Counted from the stretch's first letter, positions 36,582-44,911 are shown. The stretch is DNA of 51,219 nt from Clostridia bacterium (GCA_017550625.1 JAFZOL010000031.1:1-51219); one strand, 5' to 3'. A program made the numbers and translations. The notes: generated by a model from the sequence alone, not told the origin.

Positions 36582-38633
36582 TTACGAGATCTCCGCGAAC
36601 AGCCTGCCGACGGCGGCTTTCAGCGCCGCGTGGTCGGGGTGCGTGAGGGCGGGGTCCTTTTCGATGATCGCCTTCGCGTCGCGCTGGGCGGTATAGAGCA
36701 CGCGCGAGTCGGTCATCAGGTTCGAGAGCCTCAGGTCCGGCAGACCGGACTGCCTCGCTCCGAAAAAGTCGCCGGGCCCGCGCAGCTCGAGGTCTTTTTC
36801 GGCGATTTTGAAGCCGTCGTTCGTCTCGGTCATGATGCCGAATCGCTCCTTCGCCGCGTCGCCCCCGGCGTCGCTGATCAATATGCAATACGATTTTTCG
36901 CTCCCGCGCCCCACGCGGCCCCTGAGCTGATGGAGCTGACTGAGGCCGAAGCGCTCGGCGTTCTCGATCACCATCACGTTGGCGTTGGGCACGTCCACGC
37001 CCACCTCCACCACGATCGTGCAGATGAGGAGCTGCACGCCCCCCGCCACGAAGTCCGCCATCACGGCGTCTTTTTCCTTCGGCTTCATCTTGCCGTGCAG
37101 CAGGGCTGTGCGGTAGTCTTTGAACACGCCCGAAGAGAGGTCCTTCATGTATTTCTCGGCCGAGAGCCGCCGCTCCTTCTCGTCCTCGTCCTCGTCCTCG
37201 GTCTCCTCGGCCAGCGGGCACACGATATAGGCCTGCCTGCCCGCGTCGAGCTGCTTTTTGAGAAAGGCATAGATGCGCTCGTGAAAATCGGGCGTCACGG
37301 CAAAGGTGTCGATCTCCTGCCGCCCGGCGGGCTTTTCGTCGAGCACCGAGATCGCGAGATCTCCGTAGACGATGAGCGAGAGCGTGCGCGGGATCGGGGT
37401 GGCCGACATCACGAGCACGTGCGGGCTTTTGCCCTTGCCCGAAAGCGCGCCGCGCTGCGCCACGCCGAAGCGGTGCTGCTCGTCCGTTACCGCGAGCGCG
37501 AGGTTTTTGAATACGACCTGATCGGTGATCACGGCGTGCGTGCCGATTAAGAGATCCACTTCACCCGAAGCGAGCCCCTCGAGGATCTCGCGCCGCTCTT
37601 TGGCCTTCGTGCTGCCGGTCAATAACCGCACGGTCACGCCCGTGCCCTCGAAAAACTTTTGAAACGTGCGGTAATGCTGCGCTGCCAATATCTCGGTCGG
37701 CGCCATCAGGGCGCTCTGGCAGCCCGAATCGGCCGCGCAGGCGATCAGCGCCGCCGCCACCGCGGTCTTGCCGCTGCCCACGTCCCCCTGCAGGAGCCTT
37801 CGCATCGGGCGCGTAGAAGCCATGTCGCTGAGGCATTCGTTCGCGGCGCGCACCTGCGCCCCTGTGGGCGTGAAGGGGAGTTTCTCCCAGAACGCCGCCA
37901 GCGCGTCCGGTTTGATCGGCGTCGCGCTGCCTTGGTCGGCCTTGCGCCCCTCGGACAGAATGCCGAGCTGGAGCACCAATAGTTCGTCGTAGATGAGCCG
38001 CCTTCTCGCCGCCGCGGCGTCGGAAGCGTCCTTCGGAAAGTGGATCTTCCTGAGCGCCTCCGCAAGCGGCGGCAGGGCGTATTTTGTTCGCGTTTCTTCG
38101 GGCAGGGGGTCGGCGATCGCCCCGCACGAAAGGTCGAGGGCGTTCTTCACGAGCGATTCGATCGCCTTCGAGTTGAGCCCCGTCACCGCGTGGTACACGG
38201 GGTGCAGGCGGTCGTTGCCCGCGGCTTTGAGCATGCGCGGCGCGCGCATCACGAAGCGCCCGTCGCGGTCGAGCTCCACCTTGCCGTAAAACAGGTATTC
38301 TTCGTCCTCGTCCAACAGGTCCTTGTAGACGTAGGGGTTGTTGAAGAATATGAGAAACACGTACCTCAGGCCGTCCGTCACGGTCGCCTTGGTAAGGAGA
38401 AGCCCGCCGGGCGTGCGCGCTTCGCTCGGGCGGTAGGCGATATTGCCGCGGATGCACTGCGTCTGCCCGGGCGTCAGCTCCGTGAACGGCACGGTCGCCC
38501 CCCAGTCCTCATACCGGAAAGGGAAGTCGTAGATAAGATCGCGCACGGTCACGACGCCGAGCTTCCTTAATAGCGAAGCGCGGCGTTCCCCCACGTTTTT
38601 CAAAATTTTGACGTCGGAATCGAGCACGTTCAT
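36582..38633 (-). CDS. recG: ATP-dependent DNA helicase RecG
   Basis: A 683-residue SF2 helicase that remodels stalled forks and Holliday junctions. It has the N-terminal wedge/OB region starting with LKNVGERRASLLRKLG (helix-hairpin-helix-like). Walker A is GDVGSGKT, and the DExH-type motif is DEQHRFG. Motif III is VMSATPIPRTL. The C-terminal helicase half has LLHGKMKPKEKDAVM, TIVVEVGVDVPNA and QLRGRVGRGSEKSYC, and the TRG-like C-terminus is followed by a short tail. Length matches the family. AAAGGA lies 7 nt before the ATG. In Firmicutes recG often neighbours fapR/plsX or a DAK-phosphatase gene; here it stands alone between the subtilase and thyA. Confidence 0.97.
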   Translation of the reverse strand: MNVLDSDVKILKNVGERRASLLRKLGVVTVRDLIYDFPFRYEDWGATVPFTELTPGQTQCIRGNIAYRPSEARTPGGLLLTKATVTDGLRYVFLIFFNNPYVYKDLLDEDEEYLFYGKVELDRDGRFVMRAPRMLKAAGNDRLHPVYHAVTGLNSKAIESLVKNALDLSCGAIADPLPEETRTKYALPPLAEALRKIHFPKDASDAAAARRRLIYDELLVLQLGILSEGRKADQGSATPIKPDALAAFWEKLPFTPTGAQVRAANECLSDMASTRPMRRLLQGDVGSGKTAVAAALIACAADSGCQSALMAPTEILAAQHYRTFQKFFEGTGVTVRLLTGSTKAKERREILEGLASGEVDLLIGTHAVITDQVVFKNLALAVTDEQHRFGVAQRGALSGKGKSPHVLVMSATPIPRTLSLIVYGDLAISVLDEKPAGRQEIDTFAVTPDFHERIYAFLKKQLDAGRQAYIVCPLAEETEDEDEDEKERRLSAEKYMKDLSSGVFKDYRTALLHGKMKPKEKDAVMADFVAGGVQLLICTIVVEVGVDVPNANVMVIENAERFGLSQLHQLRGRVGRGSEKSYCILISDAGGDAAKERFGIMTETNDGFKIAEKDLELRGPGDFFGARQSGLPDLRLSNLMTDSRVLYTAQRDAKAIIEKDPALTHPDHAALKAAVGRLFAEIS

Positions 38634-38686
38634 GAACGGGTCCTTTCGCCCGCCTATTTGCGGCGGGAAGGCGTTTTCTACCTACC

Positions 38687-38715
38687 AGTATAGCAGACGC
38701 CCGCCGAAAAGTAAA
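38687..38715 (-). promoter_or_regulatory. recG promoter
   Basis: On the minus strand, TTTACT (complement of 38710-38715) and TATACT (complement of 38687-38692) are 17 bp apart, 54 bp upstream of the recG ATG and back to back with the thyA promoter. Confidence 0.75.
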
Positions 38716-38739
38716 GTGCGAGTTCGGCCCGGTTTGCTC

Positions 38740-38768
38740 TTGCTTTTCGCCCGGGGGTATGCTACAAT
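38740..38768 (+). promoter_or_regulatory. thyA promoter
   Basis: TTGCTT (38740-38745) and TACAAT (38763-38768) with a 17-bp spacer, 28 bp upstream of the thyA ATG. Their position inside the longer open frame rules out the upstream ATG at 38608. Confidence 0.75.
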
Positions 38769-38796
38769 GGAGCAAAGACTGACAGGGGGTATCGGC

Positions 38797-39699
38797 ATGT
38801 CACAGTGGGACGTCGACTATATCGGCTTATGCAAAAGGATCCTCAGCGAGGGCGTGCGCGTTCATAACCGCACCGGCATCGACACGATCAAGGTGCCGGC
38901 GCACACGTTCGCTTTCGACCTCGGCAAAGAATACCCGATCCTCACCACGAAGCAGCTGTTCATCAGGCAGGCTGTGCTCGAGATGCTGTGGATCTATCAG
39001 GCGCAGTCGAACGACGTGCGCTGGCTCAAAGAGCGCAACGTCCACATCTGGGACGAGTGGGAGATCGACGAAAACGGCTTCTGGACCGCCGAGCAGATGC
39101 TGCCCGACGAAAACGGCGAGCTCAAAAAACAGACCGTCACGCGCGAATTCGGCAAGGAGTGGGCGCACACCATCGGTACCGCCTACGGCTGGATCGTGAA
39201 CCGCTTCGGCCTCACCCAGCAGCTCATCGACAAGCTCAAGAACCACCGCGAGGACCGGCGCATGCTCATGTCCCTGTGGCAGAACGACTACCTGCCCACG
39301 GCCGTGCTGCCCTCGTGCGTGTGGTCGAGCGAATGGGACGTCACCGACGGCAAGCTGTCGGCGTGGGTGCACCAGCGCTCGTGCGACGTGCCGCTCGGGC
39401 TGCCGTTCAACGTCACGCAATACGCCACCCTCCTCTACATGCTCGCGCAGGTCACGGGGCTCGAGCCCGGTTGCCTTTATTGGTCCATCAAGGACGCGCA
39501 TATCTACGTCAACCAGATCGACGGCGTGAAGGAGCAGATAAGGCGCTTCGACGAAAAGGGCCACCTGCCCGCGCCGAAGCTCTGGCTCAACCCCGAAGTG
39601 AAGGATTTCTTCGCGTTCGACAATTCCAAAGACTGCCTCGACGTCAAGCTCATCGGCTACGAGCATATGGGCAAGATCTCGTTCCCGATCGCGCAATAA
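38797..39699 (+). CDS. thyA: Thymidylate synthase
   Basis: A 300-residue folate-dependent enzyme making dTMP from dUMP with methylene-THF. Visible family signatures are RTGIDT near the N-terminus, the active-site cysteine C174 in LPSCV, the dUMP-binding QRSCDVPLGLPFNVTQYA segment, and HIYVNQID towards the end. The second position after the catalytic Cys is Val rather than the usual His, as in some Firmicute relatives. AGGGGG lies 7 nt before the ATG at 38797; the promoter also sits between this start and the earlier in-frame ATG. folA follows after a 334-bp repeat-rich gap, the classic thyA-folA pairing that regenerates THF from the DHF made here. Confidence 0.95.
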   Translation: MSQWDVDYIGLCKRILSEGVRVHNRTGIDTIKVPAHTFAFDLGKEYPILTTKQLFIRQAVLEMLWIYQAQSNDVRWLKERNVHIWDEWEIDENGFWTAEQMLPDENGELKKQTVTREFGKEWAHTIGTAYGWIVNRFGLTQQLIDKLKNHREDRRMLMSLWQNDYLPTAVLPSCVWSSEWDVTDGKLSAWVHQRSCDVPLGLPFNVTQYATLLYMLAQVTGLEPGCLYWSIKDAHIYVNQIDGVKEQIRRFDEKGHLPAPKLWLNPEVKDFFAFDNSKDCLDVKLIGYEHMGKISFPIAQ

Positions 39700-39702
39700 A
39701 GG

Positions 39703-39764
39703 CCGCCTGCGGCGGCGGGTGCACGGGTGCACGGGCACACGGGTGCACGGGGCACACAGGGAAT
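39703..39764. repeat. Hairpin plus GTGCACGG octamer array
   Basis: A CCGCC-tgc-GGCGG hairpin directly follows the thyA stop and leads into about five 8-bp GTGCACGG/GCACACGG units. It is the inverted counterpart of the unit after glmS (5110-5168) and of the one before nadB. Confidence 0.8.
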
Positions 39765-39802
39765 AATAGTGAGGAGTTTTGGAGCGGCGCGGCTCGCATT
39801 TA

Positions 39803-39905
39803 TGATGCGCGCTATGCGCGCAGTGATGTGTCGCTAAAGCGACGTGATGCCTGCTTCGCAAATGATGCGCCGCTTCGCGGCATGATGTGTTTCGCTTGCG
39901 CGTTC
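39803..39905 (+). repeat. Chain of mini-hairpins separated by TGATG
   Basis: TGATG occurs at 39803, 39824, 39845, 39863 and 39883. Between these lie different short palindromes: GCGCGC-tat-GCGCGC (39807-39821), GTCGCT-aa-AGCGAC (39830-39843), TGC-ttc-GCA (39852-39860) and GCCGC-ttc-GCGGC (39869-39881). A fifth, degenerate one lies around 39890-39901. Spacer conserved, stems all different. Confidence 0.8.
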
Positions 39906-39910
39906 CGTTC

Positions 39911-40018
39911 GGAGCCTGCGGCTCGCATTATAAAAATGGGGTACGGGGCGTCAGCCCCGTCCTTCCCTGGCCCCTGGCCTCTGGCCCCTTAATTTTGTAT
40001 TTTGTATTTTGCATTCCG
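39911..40018. repeat. Partial miniature element plus CCTCTGG and TTTGTAT heptamers
   Basis: A GAGCC-tgc-GGCTC hairpin, the conserved GCATTATAAAAATGGGGTAC block and a GGGGC-gtca-GCCCC hairpin. Then CCCCTGG/CCTCTGG heptamers run to GGCCCCTTA, and TTTGTAT heptamers end just before the folA ribosome binding site. The same TTTGTAT run precedes the SGNH hydrolase. Confidence 0.8.
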
Positions 40019-40033
40019 CAAAGGAGGCCCCTT

Positions 40034-40516
40034 ATGACCGTCACTCTCATCGCCGCCGTGGGCAAGAACCGCGAGATCGGCAAACGTAACGCCCTGATCT
40101 GGCGGCTGCCCGGCGACCTGCCGTTTTTCAAGGCGACCACCATGGGCCACCCTGTCGTGATGGGGCGCAAGACCTTCGAGAGCCTGCCCAAAGCCCTGCC
40201 CGGGCGGCGCAATATCGTGGTCACGCGCAACCCCCATTTTGAAGCCCCCGGCGCCGAGGTCGCGCCCTCGCCCGAGGCGGCGCTGAAGCTCTGCGAAGGC
40301 GAAGACGAGGTCTTCGTGATCGGCGGCGGCAGCGTCTACCGCGCGTTTCTGCCGCTGGCGGACAGGCTCATCCTCACCGAGGCCGACGCGACCGACCCCG
40401 ACGCGGACGCGTTTTTCCCGCCCTTCGACCCCGACGAGTACGACCGCACCGTTCTCGACGAAGTGGATGGCGACGTGCCCTACGTGCGCGCTCTCTATCA
40501 AAAAAAGAAAGGTTAA
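40034..40516 (+). CDS. folA: Dihydrofolate reductase
   Basis: A 160-residue NADPH-dependent reductase producing tetrahydrofolate, the trimethoprim target. Signatures are IAAVGKNREIGKRNALIWRLP, the substrate-binding acid in LPGDLPFFK, the cofactor-binding MGRKTFESLP and the VIGGGSVY segment. Length is standard. AAGGAGG at 40021-40027, 6 nt before the ATG, fixes the start; the longer open frame from 39887 runs through repeats and is rejected. It forms a functional pair with thyA and is followed closely by a MATE transporter gene. Confidence 0.96.
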   Translation: MTVTLIAAVGKNREIGKRNALIWRLPGDLPFFKATTMGHPVVMGRKTFESLPKALPGRRNIVVTRNPHFEAPGAEVAPSPEAALKLCEGEDEVFVIGGGSVYRAFLPLADRLILTEADATDPDADAFFPPFDPDEYDRTVLDEVDGDVPYVRALYQKKKG

Positions 40517-40518
40517 CG

Positions 40519-40535
40519 GCGCGGTCTTCCCGCGC
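40519..40535 (+). other. Hairpin at the folA-MATE junction
   Basis: GCGCGG pairs with CCGCGC around TCTTC, 2 bp after the folA stop and 8 bp before the MATE ATG, where a ribosome binding site would be expected. No Shine-Dalgarno sequence is visible, so MATE translation may depend on this structure or on ribosomes coming from folA. Confidence 0.5.
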
Positions 40536-40543
40536 ATAACGGT

Positions 40544-41932
40544 ATGAACCGACTCAAACCCTATTTCGGCGACCGGGCGTTCTATAAGATGGCGCTCACG
40601 GTCGCCCTGCCCATGATGCTGCAGAACCTCATCACGAACCTCGTGGGCATGCTCGATAATATCATGGTGGGCAAGCTCGGCACCGAACAGGTGTCGGGCG
40701 TATCCATCGTGAACCAGATCCTGTTCGTGTATTCCCTCGCGGTGTTCGGGGGCTTAAGCGGCGTCGGCATCTTCACGGCGCAGTATTACGGCAAGGGCGA
40801 CCAGCAGGGCATCCGCTATACGCTGCGGCTCAAAGCCCTGATCGGCACGGGCATCTTCGCCGTCGGCACGGCGATATTGCTCGTATTCCAGGAACCGCTC
40901 ATCGACCTCTTTCTGCACGACGGCTCCTATCAGGGGGACCTCGAGCTCACGATGGCGTTCGCAAAAGAGTACCTCTTCGTGATGCTCTTCGGGCTTCTTT
41001 TCTTCGCGTTCACGCAGGTGTTCGCCGACACCATGCGCCAGACGGGCGACACGTTCACGCCCATGCTCGTGGGCTTCATCGCGGTGGGCACGAACTGCCT
41101 GCTCAATTACCTGTTCATCTTCGAGCATCCGGCGCTCCGCCTCCCGGGCTGGGGCGTCAAGGGCGCGGCGGCCGCCACGGCGATCTCGCGCGTGGCCGAA
41201 TGCCTGATCCTTACGTGCTACGTCTATTCCAAAAAGAAAAAGTTCCCCTACATCAAGGGGGCGTTCAAAAGCCTTTATATCCCCGGCGGCGACATCAAAA
41301 AGATGCTGCGCAAGGGCATGCCGATCTTATTTAACGAGATCCTATGGTCCTGCGGCATGACGGCGATGTCGGTGGCGTATTCGCTGCACGGCCTCGACGT
41401 GGTGGCAGGCTATTCGATCTCGTCCACGGTGTCGAACCTCTTCGCGATGGCTTTCCTGAGCCTCGGCTCGTCCATCGGCATCATCGCGGGCAAGCACCTC
41501 GGGGCGGGCGACGGCGAGGGCGCCTACGACGCCGCGCGCAAGATGACCGTGTTCTCGCTCCTCGTGAGCCTCGCCGTGGGGGCGCTGATGTTCTTCTTCG
41601 GCGGCGAAGTGACGCGCTTTTACAACACGAGCCCCGAGAGCATCGCCCTCGCGAAATATTTCATCCGCGTATGCTCGTTCGCCCTGCCGCTGTGGTCGGT
41701 GTCGAACGCCGCCTATTTCACGCTGCGCTCGGGCGGCAAAACCGTGCTCACCTCGGTGTTCGACTCGGGCTCCGTGTGGCTCATATCCGTCCCGGCGGCC
41801 TTCGGGCTGTTTTACCTGTGCCATCTCTCGATCTACTGGATCTATCCCATCGTCCTGAGCCTCGAGCTCATCAAGGACGTCGTGGGCGTGGTGCTCGTGC
41901 GTAAGCGCGTGTGGATCCGCACGATCGTATAA
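40544..41932 (+). CDS. MATE-family multidrug/toxin efflux transporter
   Basis: A 462-residue integral membrane antiporter with the expected 12 hydrophobic helices in two halves. The N-terminal ALPMMLQNLITNLVGMLDNIMVGKLG segment and GVSIVNQILF are typical of NorM/DinF-type MATE proteins, as is the TAQYYGKGD motif after helix 2. The second half repeats the pattern (MAFLSLGSSIGIIAGKHLGAG). The substrate cannot be predicted; cation-coupled drug or metabolite export is the family role. The gene starts 28 bp after folA without a clear ribosome binding site and is followed 14 bp later by a small ORF, so folA, this gene and the small ORF are probably co-transcribed. Confidence 0.93.
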   Translation: MNRLKPYFGDRAFYKMALTVALPMMLQNLITNLVGMLDNIMVGKLGTEQVSGVSIVNQILFVYSLAVFGGLSGVGIFTAQYYGKGDQQGIRYTLRLKALIGTGIFAVGTAILLVFQEPLIDLFLHDGSYQGDLELTMAFAKEYLFVMLFGLLFFAFTQVFADTMRQTGDTFTPMLVGFIAVGTNCLLNYLFIFEHPALRLPGWGVKGAAAATAISRVAECLILTCYVYSKKKKFPYIKGAFKSLYIPGGDIKKMLRKGMPILFNEILWSCGMTAMSVAYSLHGLDVVAGYSISSTVSNLFAMAFLSLGSSIGIIAGKHLGAGDGEGAYDAARKMTVFSLLVSLAVGALMFFFGGEVTRFYNTSPESIALAKYFIRVCSFALPLWSVSNAAYFTLRSGGKTVLTSVFDSGSVWLISVPAAFGLFYLCHLSIYWIYPIVLSLELIKDVVGVVLVRKRVWIRTIV

Positions 41933-41946
41933 AAAAGGAGGCCCCC

Positions 41947-42135
41947 ATGATCCTCTATCCCGATTTTACCGAAAACAGAGAGACGTCCACGGTGCTGTAT
42001 TTCAGCGCCGAAGGGAAGGATTCCCGCGCCCTCGAAGAGACGCTCAAAAACACCTACGCCTGCTATTCCGCGATCGGCACGGTCAGAAAGGACGGCAAAA
42101 CTTACGTCGCCCTCGAGATCGAGGACGACGCGTAA
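41947..42135 (+). CDS. Small conserved-looking protein (62 aa), unknown
   Basis: A short acidic soluble protein starting MILYPDFTENRETS. Its beta-alpha-beta-like pattern (TVLYFSAEGKDSRALEETLKNTYACYSAIGTV) resembles a ferredoxin-like half fold. AAAAGGAGG ends 5 nt upstream of the ATG, which supports it over an in-frame ATG at 41911 inside the MATE gene. It is likely translated as the last gene of the folA-MATE unit. No family recognised. Its stop codon lies 2 bp from that of the convergent gene. Confidence 0.7.
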   Translation: MILYPDFTENRETSTVLYFSAEGKDSRALEETLKNTYACYSAIGTVRKDGKTYVALEIEDDA

Positions 42136-42137
42136 AC

Positions 42138-42572
42138 TCACAGGAACACGCGCATCGCGTCGGCGAGCTCCTGCTCCGATTTGATCAGCCGTTCGGCGAT
42201 GTGCACGGCGGGGCTGTCTGACGCCGGAAAGCGGTTCACGTACTGGCTCAGCTTTTTGATTCCCATGTCGCAGCCGTCGATCATCAGGTCGGCGATCTTC
42301 GCGTCGGTGGGCTGCATCGTGAGTCCGGTTTTGATCTTCAGCCTGCTCATCACGTCCGCCACCGGCGAAGGGTCCTTGCCGGACCAGCCGTGCGCGTCCA
42401 GCGCGGTCGCGATCTCGTTCTGCAGCTGCACGTGTTCGGTGCGGCTGTGAAGAAGCGCCTGCCTGAGAGCCGGGTTCCCGACCCGGTCGATCACCTCGTC
42501 GATGCTGTCGATCCCCATCTTCACGCCGGAATCGCATTCCTGCAAAATGCCTTTCGTATCCTCGTTCTGCAT
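42138..42572 (-). CDS. Helical-bundle protein, possibly ferritin-like/DUF2383-like
   Basis: A 144-residue, all-helical soluble protein. Two similar halves each begin with a CDxG(V/M)G(I/K)K-like helix (ECDSGVKMGIDSIDEV near 12-27 and DGCDMGIKKLSQYV near 98-111) followed by a long amphipathic helix, which suggests an antiparallel four-helix bundle. This pattern is frequent in Clostridia but I know no assigned function. A strong AAAGGAGG site 7 nt upstream supports the ATG. Metal ligands of true ferritins (ExxH pairs) are only partly present (TEHVQLQNE), so iron storage is not claimed. Confidence 0.75.
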   Translation of the reverse strand: MQNEDTKGILQECDSGVKMGIDSIDEVIDRVGNPALRQALLHSRTEHVQLQNEIATALDAHGWSGKDPSPVADVMSRLKIKTGLTMQPTDAKIADLMIDGCDMGIKKLSQYVNRFPASDSPAVHIAERLIKSEQELADAMRVFL

Positions 42573-42653
42573 CGTATATCCTCCTTTGTTTTTCTTTATC
42601 TTTCCCCCCGCCGCCCGGTTTATGCGGCATTTTTCCGTATGAGGCCCGTTTTT

Positions 42654-43562
42654 ATGAAATCACCGCGCAACAAAACGATCGACGCGCCGCTCGAGGCGTG
42701 CGAAAGTTACCTCAAAGACTGTCTGTACCCGCAGACGGCCCTGTCGGCGCGCGGCGCGGAAAACCAAACGATATGCGGCGACTTTTTCGAGGTCGCGCCG
42801 CTTTTGCCCGAAAAGGCCTTCCGGCTCGTGATCGCCGACCCGCCCTATAATCTCACAAAAGACTACGCGGGTGAGGTGTTCCGTAAAACCGACGCCGACG
42901 CCTACGCCGATTTCACGCGCCGCTGGCTCAGGGAGGTGCGCCGCCTCATGGCACCCGACGGCAGCCTTTACGTCTGCGCGGACTGGAGGTCGGGCGTGAT
43001 CTTAGCCCCGATCTTAGCGGAGGAGTTCCGCGTGCGCTCGCGTATCACATGGGCGCGCGAGAAGGGGCGCGGGGCGGCGAAAAACTGGAAGAGCTGCGCC
43101 GAGGACGTGTGGTTCTGCACCCTGTCGGACGACTATTACTTCGACCTTGAAGCGGTGAAGCTGCGCCGCGACGTCAAGGCCCCCTACCGCGAAAACGGCA
43201 GGCCGAAGGACTGGACCGAAGACGAGGACGGCAAAACGCGCCTTACATGCCCCTCGGATTTCTGGGACGACCTCACGGTCCCGTTCTGGAGCATGCCCGA
43301 GAACACCGCCCACCCGACCCAGAAGCCCGAAAAGCTGTTCGCGAAGCTCATCCTCGCGTCCAGCGCCCCCGGCGACCTCGTTCTCGACCCGTTCGCGGGC
43401 TCCGGCACCACGGCGGCCGTCGCGAGAAAGCTCGGGCGGCGCTTCTGCACGGTCGAAAAAAGCCCGCTCTACTGCGCGTGGACGCGCATCCGCCTCGAAA
43501 ACGCCGAAAAAGATAAGCGCATCCAGGGCTACGAAAACGGCGTGTTCCTGAAGAAGACGTAA
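42654..43562 (+). CDS. DNA methyltransferase, beta class, orphan
   Basis: A 302-residue S-adenosylmethionine-dependent DNA methyltransferase. The catalytic DPPY (62-65) comes before the AdoMet-binding DPFAGSGTT (245-253), with the target-recognition part between them; this order defines the beta class, and DPPY points to N6-adenine. HPTQKPEKLF precedes the AdoMet motif as in this class. No restriction endonuclease gene is adjacent, so it may be a solitary regulatory enzyme or a phage-derived one. GAGG 9 nt before the ATG at 42654 supports this start; 42639 is an alternative. A terminator follows at once. Confidence 0.9.
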   Translation: MKSPRNKTIDAPLEACESYLKDCLYPQTALSARGAENQTICGDFFEVAPLLPEKAFRLVIADPPYNLTKDYAGEVFRKTDADAYADFTRRWLREVRRLMAPDGSLYVCADWRSGVILAPILAEEFRVRSRITWAREKGRGAAKNWKSCAEDVWFCTLSDDYYFDLEAVKLRRDVKAPYRENGRPKDWTEDEDGKTRLTCPSDFWDDLTVPFWSMPENTAHPTQKPEKLFAKLILASSAPGDLVLDPFAGSGTTAAVARKLGRRFCTVEKSPLYCAWTRIRLENAEKDKRIQGYENGVFLKKT

Positions 43563-43594
43563 AAAGACCCGCCGCGAGGCGGGTCTTTTTTTGT
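43561..43594. terminator. Bidirectional terminator between methyltransferase and htrA
   Basis: AAAAAGACCCGCC-gcga-GGCGGGTCTTTTTT overlaps the methyltransferase stop and ends just before the htrA stop. It has A and T runs on both sides. Confidence 0.92.
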
Positions 43595-43599
43595 GATTC

Positions 43600-44892
43600 T
43601 CAATAGTCGATCGCGTACGCGTTGGCGGTGCGTTTCTCGCCGCCGGAGCCCGCAGCGAAGGTCAGATGAAACTCGAACGACATGCCGTCGCGGCTGACCC
43701 TGAACGAGATGGCGTCGCCCTCTTTTTTGCCGTTGACCACGGCCGAGAGCGCCTTGACGGACGCAACCGGGCTGCCGTCGGCCTGCACGATCACGTCGCC
43801 CACCTTGAGGCCTGCCTCGGCGGCGGGGGAGCCGTCGTCCACCTGCACGATCCAGCACCCGGCAGGGAGCCCCTGCTCGCTCGCCATCGCGGCGGTCACG
43901 CTCTGTGCGCTGAACCCGAGGCTGGGTTTCGCCGACACCCCGCCGGTCTCGATGATTTCGTCGATCGACCCCAGCACGCCGTCCACGGGGATGCAGAACC
44001 CGAGGCCCTCGATCGACGAGGCGGCGTATTTGGCGGTGGAGATGCCCACCACCTGCCCCATGGCGTTGAACACGGGGCCTCCGGAGTTGCCCTCGTTGAT
44101 GGCGGCGTTGGTCTGGAAGGTGTTGATGAGCTGCTCGCCCGCGCCCAGGATCACGCGGTTTTTATAGCTCACGATACCGTCGGTGAAGGTGTAGGCGAGG
44201 TCCGACAGGGGATTGCCCACCACGTAGATCTTATCGCCCACCGAAAGCGCCTCCGACGAGCCGATCGTCACGGCCGGCAGGGCGGCGTCGATTTTGAGCA
44301 CCGCCACGTCGCAGGCGGGGTCCGTACCGAGGAGCTCGGCAGGATACACCGCGCCGTTATAGGCCGTCACGGCGATCGTGTGCGCGTCCTTCACCACGTG
44401 GGCGTTTGTCACGATATAGCCGCCCTCGCGCACGGCGAAGCCCGAGCCCGTTGCCACGGCCTCGCGCTGCGTCTTTTTGCCGAGAAATCCCGTCGTCTCT
44501 TCGGTGCGCGTCGCCTTCACGCCCACGGCGCTCGGCACCGCCATCGCGTAGATCTGGGCGGGCGTGGGCGTGAACGCGGGCGCTTCGGCGTCCGTTTCTC
44601 CCTGTTCGCCGGTCGTCTTTTCGGGCAGGTCGGCGGTCTCGGGCGGCAGCACGTTCACCACGCCCGGGGCGATCACCGGGGTCTCGTCCTTCGCGCCGCC
44701 GTTTTCGGGGAAGAACCTCAGCACGAGAAACGCGCCGAGCGCGCCGCCGAACAGGCCCAGCAGCACCGACGCCAGCGCCGAGAGCGCCACGCCCTTTTTG
44801 AGCGCGCCGCGCTTTTTCTTTTCTTTCTTCGGTTCCGTCTCCGCCCGTTCTTCGGCGGGGATGTTCTCTTCTTTCAGAAGTTCGTCGTTCAA
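43600..44892 (-). CDS. htrA: HtrA/DegP-like membrane-anchored serine protease (S1C) with PDZ
   Basis: About 430 residues. A charged cytoplasmic N-terminus rich in EEKKKR is followed by one membrane helix (SALASVLLGLFGGALGAFLV), placing the protease outside. The trypsin-like domain shows all three catalytic residues: His in NAHVV, Asp in CDVAVLKID, and Ser in NEGNSGGPVFN. A PDZ domain is C-terminal (DDGSPAAEAGLKVGDVIVQ). The family handles extracytoplasmic protein quality control. I start at TTG 44892 because AAGGAG lies 8 nt upstream. The ATG at 44925 gives 441 residues but lacks such a site and overlaps rqcP. Co-transcribed with rqcP. It could help clear misfolded exported protein such as the giant product (inference). 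Confidence 0.92.
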   Translation of the reverse strand: MNDELLKEENIPAEERAETEPKKEKKKRGALKKGVALSALASVLLGLFGGALGAFLVLRFFPENGGAKDETPVIAPGVVNVLPPETADLPEKTTGEQGETDAEAPAFTPTPAQIYAMAVPSAVGVKATRTEETTGFLGKKTQREAVATGSGFAVREGGYIVTNAHVVKDAHTIAVTAYNGAVYPAELLGTDPACDVAVLKIDAALPAVTIGSSEALSVGDKIYVVGNPLSDLAYTFTDGIVSYKNRVILGAGEQLINTFQTNAAINEGNSGGPVFNAMGQVVGISTAKYAASSIEGLGFCIPVDGVLGSIDEIIETGGVSAKPSLGFSAQSVTAAMASEQGLPAGCWIVQVDDGSPAAEAGLKVGDVIVQADGSPVASVKALSAVVNGKKEGDAISFRVSRDGMSFEFHLTFAAGSGGEKRTANAYAIDY

Positions 44893-44911
44893 AAAACCGT
44901 CTCCTTTTGCG

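Noticed and set aside
38671-38690. Shared TACCTACC motif between the recG and desulfurase leaders as a common operator
   Set aside because: The match is only about 8 bp, lacks the palindromic partner at recG and could be chance.
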